DNA of 64,000 nucleotides from Undaria pinnatifida. Its lineage: Eukaryota; Sar; Phaeophyceae; Laminariales; Alariaceae. Numbering within the stretch: position 1 is the stretch's first letter; each line of letters begins with the position of its first letter. Location of the stretch: the NCBI GenBank assembly GCA_012845835.1, contig JABAKD010000017.1, forward strand, positions 4,400,867 through 4,464,866. Reading direction: 5' to 3'. Below are positions 56,910 through 64,000 of the stretch, piece by piece. A program made the translations under genes and the position numbers. Below the pieces are notes generated by a model. The model saw only the letters and a program-made list of their open reading frames with translations, made no database searches and had not been told where the DNA came from.

Positions 56910-57230
56910 GAGGTGATATCGCTCCTCAAGTTAGGAAGGAGCCTTGCAGACAAAAAAAGGTACACCTCCACCCCACCGTACCGTGGGCGAGGTGATATAG
57001 CCCCTCAAGTGAGGAGCCTTGCAGCCAAGAAAAGGTACACCTACACTTCACCGTAGGGTGGGTGAGGTGATATAGCCCCTCAAGTGAGGAGCCTTGCAGC
57101 CAAGAAAAGGTACACCTCCACTCTCCCGTGGCGTGGCCGAAGTGATATAGCTCCTCAAGTGAGGAGCTTTGCACGCAAAAAAAGGTACACCTCTACCGCC
57201 TCTACCGTGGCGTGGGCGAGGTACGTGGTC
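56910..57230. repeat. ~77 bp tandem repeat, 4 units
   Basis: Units contain GCGAGGTGATATAGCCCCTC, AAGTGAGGAGCCTTGCAGCC, AAGAAAAGGTACACCTCCAC. The AAAGGTACACCTC stretch recalls the end of MITE family A. Confidence 0.9.
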
Positions 57231-57429
57231 AGGCTTGGAGGTCAGGGTTCGGCACTTACGAGTGTGTGAAGGTCCCTGACGATTTCAATGAAGGCATCTT
57301 CAGGAACGAGGTGGACACGTTAGACGACGCTGGAGCAGTCTCCGCTCTGCCAAAAACAAAAAAATGAACGGATACCAGGGGGACAGGGGGGTCAGAGTGT
57401 AAGACAAAGGAACATGTTCAGCATTGGTG

Positions 57430-57589
57430 CTCGTGGAGGTTGGTGGCGTTGTTGTTGCTGTTGTTGTTGTTGGTGGTGGTGGTGGTGGTTGTAGTTGTTG
57501 TTGTTGTTGTTTTGTTGTTGGTGTTGTCGTCGTTGTTGTTATTGTTGTTGTTGTTGTTGTTGTGGTTGTTGTTGTGGTTGTCGTTGTTG

Positions 57590-57621
<32 letters not shown>

Positions 57622-57665
57622 GGTGGTGTTGGTGTTGGTGTTGGTGTTGGGGCTGGTGTTGGTGG
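57430..57665. repeat. (TTG)n / (GGT)n microsatellite
   Basis: Imperfect GTT and GGT triplets account for the valine/glycine-rich open frames here. Confidence 0.95.
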
Positions 57666-59099
57666 TGCTCCCTTATTTTCGCTTCCAACACCACGCAGGG
57701 AGTTTGGCAACATTCAAGGTATTTTTCTGGTTGGAATTTCGCTTCCTACCTTTCCCTCTTTTTGCTCGAACTTGATGCTAACTGAAACATTTCAGCTTAT
57801 TGCGCTTACTTACGCCTTGGTCGTAGAGCGTCATACTGTTGCCGGAGTGTGCGTCGGATTTCTACCGTCGCTCGTTACCAATCGTTGTAGTCACACGATT
57901 CAGGGGTTTCCGCAAAGACTTACAGGCGTTGCGATAGACAACGTGGCGTCCGATAATCCGTTCTTTACCGTGGGAATCCCTGGGCACCCACGTCATACAC
58001 GTATCACACGCATGTTGTGGGTACTGTACCTTGCTGAAAGAGCCACGTTCTTGCCAGAGTGTGGCCTTGCGGCCTCTCGACGCCTTTCTCAATACTTGTT
58101 CTCATTTGTTCGTTTTCTGTTTTCTTTTTTTTCTTGTTTGTCATTTTCTTGTTTGTCATTTTCTTGTGTTCACTCTCTTGTTTGTCATTTTCTTGTTTTC
58201 ATTTTCTTGTTTTCATTTTCCAATTGTTCGTATTTTCGTTTGTGCATCATTTTTCGTATTGGGACATGAAGCAGGCGACGGAAGGGAAGGGGGTGGGGAA
58301 CGAAATATAACGTCACAGGGGTGTTGGCTTCTGGCGGCCGTCCCCTGATCATGGACGGCATCATTGGCCATTGTTTCTTTTTTCTTTTTCCATATTTTCT
58401 TCATTTTATTATTTTCCTTCTATTATTTGGAACCCTTTCTGAACTGTGAAGCGATGGAGAAGGCGGTTATTTGAAAAGAAGTCAGCAAACGTACTTGCAC
58501 GGTTGTTTCCGTCGGCCGCTCCTTGGTCATGTGGACGAAAGCATTTGCCACTTTACCATTTTGCCGTTGCCTTGCTTTTCATTTTCCTGTGTTTTCTTGT
58601 TTTGTAGTTGTATTTTTCCTGTTTGTCGTTTCTTCTTTCATTTTGTTATTTGCCCCTTACTTTTCAATTTATTGTTTGTGCTTCTGTATTTCGGTTAATC
58701 TAATAATGTGGCGTTTTTCTTAGCTGTGCTTTTCTTGTTGGGCATACTTTCCTTACTCCCGCTTTTCTTATTTCCGCTTTTGTTTCTTGTTTTGTCACCT
58801 CCTTATTTTGCTCTTTTCGTATCTTGTTTTTCGAAAAAAGACAACAAAAAACGACCAGGACTCACGGTGTTGATTCTGGCGGCCGTCCCCTGGTCATGGA
58901 CGAAAGCCTTCTTCGAAAGAAGCCCGCCCTGCGCGCGCGAACAAAAAAAACGTGCCGCATTTTTTTCGTTTTGTTTTCGTAAAACAGAAGAATCAGCATA
59001 GCCGCAGGCAGCTACGGTTATGATCGAGAGCGATCAATCTTTCGGCAAGAAGAGACGATGCATTATACTATTCAAAATTCTTTAAAAATCTGTTTTGTC
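57666..59099. other. No gene seen; T-rich DNA with a three-times-repeated ~50 bp block
   Basis: GGCGGCCGTCCCCTGRTCATG GACG-type blocks occur near 58333, 58511 and 58877, separated by T-rich DNA with TTTCTTGTTTGTCATTTTC repeats. Confidence 0.6.
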
Positions 59100-59950
59100 A
59101 TTACAGGAGAGGCTATGAGTTTAGAGTGGGTGCGCGTCAAGCTAACTAAGCACACCTCTGTCAAACAGGCAAGTGTCTCTAAAGTCGGAAAACGGCTGTA
59201 AGTTCTTGGTCAATTTCTGCTACGGGTTGGGGGGGCTACGAGTTAAGAGTGGGTGGTTTAAGCCAAGCAGACCTCTATCAAACCGGTACGTGTCTTAAAT
59301 CAGAGCACTACTTTAAGTTTTTGGTCTTCTATTCAGGGCGGCTACAAGTTGAGAGTGGGTGGTTCAAGCTGAGCAGATCTCTCTTAAAACCGGCACGTGT
59401 CTTCAATCAGAACATTACTGTAACTTCTTCATCTATGTTCTGCTACAGGAGGCTAAGCGCTAAGAGTGGGCGTGTCAAGCCAAGCAGATCTCTCTCAAAC
59501 CGGTAGGTGTCTTAAATCAGAACACTACTTTAAGTTATCGGTCTATTTTCGTGTCTTAAAAAGAACACTACTTTAAGTTCTCGGTCTATTTTCTATTCAG
59601 GGGGGCTACAAGACAACAGTGGGTGGTTCAAGCTGAGCTGACGTCTCTTAAAACCGGGACGTGTGTCTTAAGTCGTACCATTATTGTAAGTTCTTCATCT
59701 ATGTTCTACAACAGGAGGCTAAGCGTTAAGAGTGGGCGTGCCAAGCTAAGCAGACCTCTCTTAAACCGGTACGTGTCTTAAATCGGAACATTAAGTTATG
59801 CATATCTATTTTCTACTGCAGGGGGGCCACGAATTAAGAGTGGGTGTGTGTCAAGCAAAGTAATCATACCTGTCTTAAACCGCTACGTGTCTTAAATCGG
59901 AAGACAACTCTTACCGTAAGCTTTTTGGTCTCTATTTTCTACTACAGAGC
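59100..59950 (+). repeat. Array of ~7 exon-like units (107-140 bp) with splice-site-like edges
   Basis: Units have a pyrimidine tract and CAG (for example TTCTGCTACAG, TTCTACTGCAG), then a ~55-65 nt core (GGCTACGAGTTAAGAGTGGG, CAAGCCAAGCAGACCTCT), then CCG/GTACGT- or CAG/GCAAGT-like sequence. Only the unit near 59230 is open in the core frame (GGYELRVGGLSQADLYQT); others contain TAA or TGA. Confidence 0.75.
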
Positions 59951-59959
59951 CCCGTCATT

Positions 59960-60425
59960 CAAATAATATTTTTTATGAAAAATCTGCCACCTCTGTCGTC
60001 GTATGCATCCATGGTGGCACTAAATAGCAGGGGACAGTTAGTGCTTACCCCGACCCCGCGTGAGACATGCCATGTACGAAAAAAAATATATATATATATC
60101 GAAAAAGTGCTACCTCTATCGTAGTATGCGTCCGTGCAGTGGCATTAAATAGCAGGGGACAGCACTCACCCCGACCCCGCATGAGACATGCCATAGTTCA
60201 GTAAAATATTTTTCTTGAAAAAGTGCTACCTCTATCGTAGTACGCGTCCGTGTAGTGGCATTAAATAGCAGGGGATAACACGCACCCCGACCCCGCATGA
60301 GACATGCTAGAATGAAGAAAATGTTTTTCTCAAGAAAGGGCTACCTCTGTCGTAGCATGCTTTCATGGTGGCATTATATAGCAGGGGACAGCACTCACCC
60401 CGACCCCGCATGAGAAATGCCAGAA
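59960..60425. repeat. ~112 bp tandem repeat, 4 units
   Basis: Units contain TGCTACCTCTATCGTAGTAT, GGCATTAAATAGCAGGGGAC and ACCCCGACCCCGCATGAGAC. The first block again resembles the family A terminal repeat. Confidence 0.9.
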
Positions 60426-60693
60426 TGAAGGTGTCCCAGGTGCGAGAGAACCCGGCCGATGCCCATCACGGCTTTCCCAGTCCTTTTTAAGGCGTTATGC
60501 TCTCTAGGGGGCGCCGCTGTAAACGAACTCTCGCCCGTAAGCTGTACCACCTGGGATATTGGCGAATAGTCGGGCAAGGAGTTTGATATTGTGGAGGGGA
60601 TGGGGGCAGTAGGCGGTGGAGGGGAGGAAAGGGGGAGGGAGGGAGGGGGCGGGAGGGGCCGGGAGAGTGGGAGTTGTGATGGGATCACCTATA

Positions 60694-60898
60694 TTAGCTC
60701 AGAACCGAACATAACATAGCAGGCATGTTTCCATCGGTGTGACTGACATTTATGACATCACACCATCTTGACATCTCCATGTCATCCAATAGAATGCACT
60801 CATTTCCAAAAACCAAATATCCTGTATAATGCTCGTACATGTGTGATTCATGAATCATATCCTCGTAGATTACATGAACATACTGCTCATCAGGCAGG
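60694..60898 (-). CDS. Candidate coding segment, unidentified
   Basis: A 68-codon minus-strand open segment follows an acceptor-like ACTTGCAG and ends at TAA (60696-60694). It reads PDEQYVHVIYEDMIHESHMY, EHYTGYLVFGNECILL, DDMEMSRWCDVINVS, and so on. Composition is protein-like (acidic, His/Met/Tyr rich), not repetitive, and the DNA is less GC-rich than its flanks. No family is recognised. It could be the last exon of an undetected gene or a fragment of foreign origin. Confidence 0.3.
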
Positions 60899-61201
60899 CT
60901 GCAAGTACTAGGTATATCAAGTGGGCTGGAGGGTGGAGGGGGAGGGTGGAGGGGGAGGAAGGAGAGGAGGGGAAGGGGAAAAGGGAAGGGGTGGGGGGGG
61001 GGAGAAGGGAAGAGGAGAAGGGAGAGGTAGCGGGGGCGGTGGGAAGGGGGGGGTGGGGGGAAGGAGGGGCAAGGGGGAGAGAGGATAGCGGCCACACATC
61101 GGGGTTTTCAGCATAATTCGATGTTTTAATGGATATGTCTAACTTTTTCTTTGTTACTTAGTAGAGTGAGAGGAGGGGCACTGCCGAGGCCGTTCGTCCG
61201 T

Positions 61202-62537
61202 ATACAGCCATCCCCGCTTTAAAGACGCCAATCTCAAGCCAACTCCCCGCTTTAAAGCCGACATGTTATTTCCTCAGGCAGGGTGCCCCGCCGATAGACA
61301 TCACTCCGGGGTGGGGTAGCAGTTTTACACCACGGGACTTCCCCTCCCCCCCAAAAGCTACTGTAATCACACCTATAGAGCTACGCAGAGAGAGAGAGAG
61401 AGGTCTGCTGCCGCTGCTGCGTGTGGGTATGGACAGATTCCTCTCATCTGCTGATGGTTCGTCTGCTTCCGGCACAACGGCATGCGAAGAACCGACATGC
61501 ACACGATGGAGTCTATTTCCATGACGATTTTGAGAAAGACGCGTGCTACTACGAAGGAGGCGCGCCACGTTTTTCTTCCTGATACTACCCCTCAATTTTG
61601 GGAGCTTTTAAGACCTCTTCTACCAAAAACTGATTTCGTTGGAGAGAAAAAATAAAATCTCTACACCGGATAAAGGCTCCAATGGCCTAGGTACAAAACG
61701 GGAACCACGAAAACAAAAATGGCCTATTATTTATTTTTTTCCGACGATAGTATTAGTAGGTTAACGAGCGCCGTCGTTCAGAAAACGTGTTTTCGGCAAG
61801 AAAAAGGTATAGAGTGTCATGCGCCGAAGCACCAGTGCCCTTGCGGGCAACCCAGGCATGGCTTTTGCGGTCGGGGCATCGGGTACAAAGGCTACCGGCA
61901 GCAGAGAGAGGGCACCAATCACCGATATTTTGTGGCTTATGTGGTTGTGCTTCGGGCGCGTCGGCGGTTCTGTTTTGTCCGTGTTTGGTACGTAGCCTGT
62001 CTCAAAGAAGGTTGTATCGTGTCAGTTGCAATGGCAGTAGCGGTACGGTTATTTTCAGATGCTGACGGTGTGTCGGCGAGATTTTTCAGCGTGAGAGGAC
62101 AGCACAGACGAAAATCAAAAACACAAACAAACACAACAGCATCAACGCCAACAGCAGCATCAGCGACGACAACAGTAGTAGTACACCGTAATACAAAAAC
62201 GTCGTTCTGCAAAACCAGCTACTGCTTTTCGTGGTATTTTTTGGGAGGTCGAGTGTCGCTACAACGATCAACAAACGAATAACTTGGTCATCTAGTGCGT
62301 GAGACTCTCGACCGCCTGCCACGGTGTGATATTAATAGTACCGGGTATTTTTTTCGGTGTTTTCGCGTCGTGCTGGAGTATTCCTGCTGCAACGGCGCGC
62401 CTTTTGACGTATGTCACGCCTCCATTGACGCCGGGAATGGCGAGTTATCGTCCCCAGAATCCTAAAGATGGGTTCCCCGCGTTAAAGACGCTCTGAAAAA
62501 CTAAACCATGTGCGTCTTTAAGGCGGGGCCGACTGTA
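61202..62537. mobile_element. ~1.33 kb TA-flanked element with paired terminal motifs
   Basis: The left end TACAGCCATCCCCGCTTTAA then AGACGCC matches the right end, which in reverse complement reads TACAGTCGGCCCCGCCTTAA then AGACGCA. A second copy of the CCCCGCTTTAAAG motif lies 25-40 bp inside each end. TA at both borders and CAG...CTG ends fit Tc1/mariner/pogo-type elements. The inside holds a family A MITE (61538-61822) and no recognisable transposase. Confidence 0.6.
61538..61822. mobile_element. MITE family A, copy 10 (inside the TA-flanked element)
   Basis: Left GACGCGTGCTACTACGAAGG, inner CCCCTCAATTTTGGGAGCTT and GTTAACGAGCGCCGTCGTTC, right AAAAGGTATAGAGTGTCATG. Confidence 0.75.
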
Positions 62538-62648
62538 TTTCGATCTTCATGGTACTCGGCATGTTCTTGCCGTCACCACCACCACCACAACTACCACCAT
62601 ATCCTACGTTGTTGTTCTGGGTTCTTGCGTTGTTGTCAATATTTTCAC

Positions 62649-62762
62649 CTTGAAGTTGGCCTCCATGTCGTCCATGGCTTTGGACAGCCCCATCTCAATC
62701 CTCAGCGTCTGGGGACTGATGTACCGCCATGTAGAGAACCACTTTTGTTCATTGCTCGTTAC
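62649..62762 (-). CDS. Candidate internal exon, unidentified
   Basis: 38 codons between acceptor-like GATTAAG (after a T-rich stretch) and donor GTGAAA, phase 0 at both ends: VTSNEQKWFSTWRYISPQTL, RIEMGLSKAMDDMEANFK. The composition and the well-placed donor look like a real exon. I cannot name the family. Partner exons were not found within the window. Confidence 0.4.
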
Positions 62763-63234
62763 CTTAATCGTAGCGAAAACAATAAAGACGCACAAAAGAG
62801 GAGGAATTGAGAGGGGAGGGGAGGGGAGGGGAAGGGGAAGGGGAAGGGGGGGGAGAGAACAAAAGCGGGGGGGGGGGGGTAAGGGAGAGAAATCATGGGG
62901 GACAGTGGAGAGGAAGGGGGGCGAGGGGAGCGGATAGAGAGTTAAGTTGAATAAAGTGCAACGGTATTGAATCTATTCCCAGGTTAACCATTCACTACGT
63001 TTCAGAAAGTCGCCACTGAAATAATGACTGCAACAATAGAACTACTGCTATAGTCTATGCCAACAATATTACGTCCCAAACACCTTGAAATCATAAAAAG
63101 CAAAAAAACTAATAAAGTTACCTCGAAAGGTCGCTACCGGAATATTGACTCCGACAACAGACCTACTGATATGAAGTACCACTCTACCGCCCGTGAACAA
63201 CATTTTTTTCAGTATGAAATCTCGAAAGAAACGT

Positions 63235-63907
63235 GCGTGCTACGACAGAGGTATACCTTTTCTTGGCGAAATGCTTTTCTGAATGACGGGGCTCCTTGAC
63301 CCAAAATCGTCGGAAAATACGCCCCGTTTATTCTTCGTCGGAAAATACGCCCCGTTTATTCTTCGCATGATGATTATCGTTATCTATACCTAGGCCACGT
63401 GGGGTTTGTCATCCGCGATAACAAGCAGGTTTATTTTTTTTTTCGTGAAACCTCCGAAAGTGGGGTGCACCTCTGTCGTTATTTCTTGTTGGTGGTTCCC
63501 GTTGTACTGCCTAGGGCCACCACGGGACCTTTGTCGTCCGGTAGCAGTCTTACTTTTTCTCCAAAATCAGTTTTTGGGGGAGAGGTCTTAACCCCGTTAG
63601 AGCCCCCAAAATCCCTCCCTACACTAAATTCAAGTTAATTGTCCCCCAAAAGGGTTTCCAGTAGTTGCCAAGACGTTAAGCTCCTAAGGTGAGGAACCGT
63701 CCGGTGGCAGTCTTATTTTTCTCCAAAATCAGTTTTTGGGGGAGAGGTCTTAGCCCCGTTAGAGCCCCCAAAATCCCTCCCTACACCAAGTTCAAGTTAA
63801 TTTGTCCCCCAAAAGGGTTTCCAGTAGTTGTAAAGGCGTTAATCTCCTAAGGTGAGGAACCTCGTACATAGAATTTTCTGGGGACACCTCTATCGTAGAA
63901 CGCGCGT
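63235..63907. mobile_element. MITE family A, copy 11, with internal tandem duplication carrying two family B MITEs
   Basis: Left end GCGTGCTACGACAGAGGTAT, right end ACACCTCTATCGTAGAACGC. Inside, about 63536-63698 is repeated as about 63699-63861. Each copy contains a family B MITE (63588-63679 and 63750-63842) at the TTAA of the GTCTTAAGCTCC site. Confidence 0.8.
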
Positions 63908-64000
63908 CCAATGGTCGGGCACTTTTTCCTGACACAGAGTGGTTTTTGTCTTATGTGTCTTGCCAGGTATTATCTTTTTTTGTGTGTATAGCAACCGTGA

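Noticed and set aside
57424..58269. 281-codon open frame
   Set aside because: The first third is the GTT microsatellite and the rest has no recognisable domain or codon bias.

Overview
This is a eukaryotic nuclear window: intron-split genes with GT-AG introns, no bacterial gene order, and a very high load of satellites, microsatellites, G homopolymers, MITEs, a tRNA-derived SINE, LINE remnants and an LTR miniature. Long repeat-filled introns, degenerate TTAGGG repeats and the character of the two genes suggest a multicellular or large-genome alga. A brown alga or related stramenopile is my best guess, but nothing here proves the taxon.

Only two genes can be assembled with confidence. (1) On the minus strand, about 6.04 to 2.11 kb, five exons join in phase into a secreted or membrane-targeted chalcone isomerase-like protein. 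Its last exon is not found; low-complexity DNA and a dead LINE reverse transcriptase lie beyond it. (2) On the plus strand, 24.1 to 39.0 kb, nine exons join perfectly in phase into a complete 354-residue heterotrimeric G-protein alpha subunit. It has an N-myristoylation start, all five G motifs and a stop at 39021-39023. Eight introns make up more than 90% of the gene; one is GC-AG.

Layout: 0-1.1 kb dead LINE RT; 1.1-2.1 kb low complexity; 2.1-6.0 kb CHI-like gene; 6.2-23.9 kb gene-poor, with MITEs, a tRNA-derived SINE in two orientations, a 590 bp dimer carrying a filled and an empty site, and three satellites; 24.1-39.0 kb G-alpha; 39.1-39.8 kb amplified copies of its last exon; 40-64 kb gene-poor, with many copies of a ~280 bp MITE, a 90-95 bp TTAA MITE nested in it, a second LINE 3' end, several minisatellites and a TA-flanked element.

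The main discovery candidate is inside the G-alpha gene. At five of its nine exons (2, 3, 4, 7, 9) the DNA holds several diverged tandem copies of one exon edge together with its neighbouring intron sequence: acceptor-side copies upstream of exons 2, 4 and 7, donor-side copies downstream of exon 3, and copies of the C-terminal codons downstream of exon 9. The introns therefore appear to have grown partly by repeated duplication of exon borders, leaving decoy splice sites and pseudo-exons.
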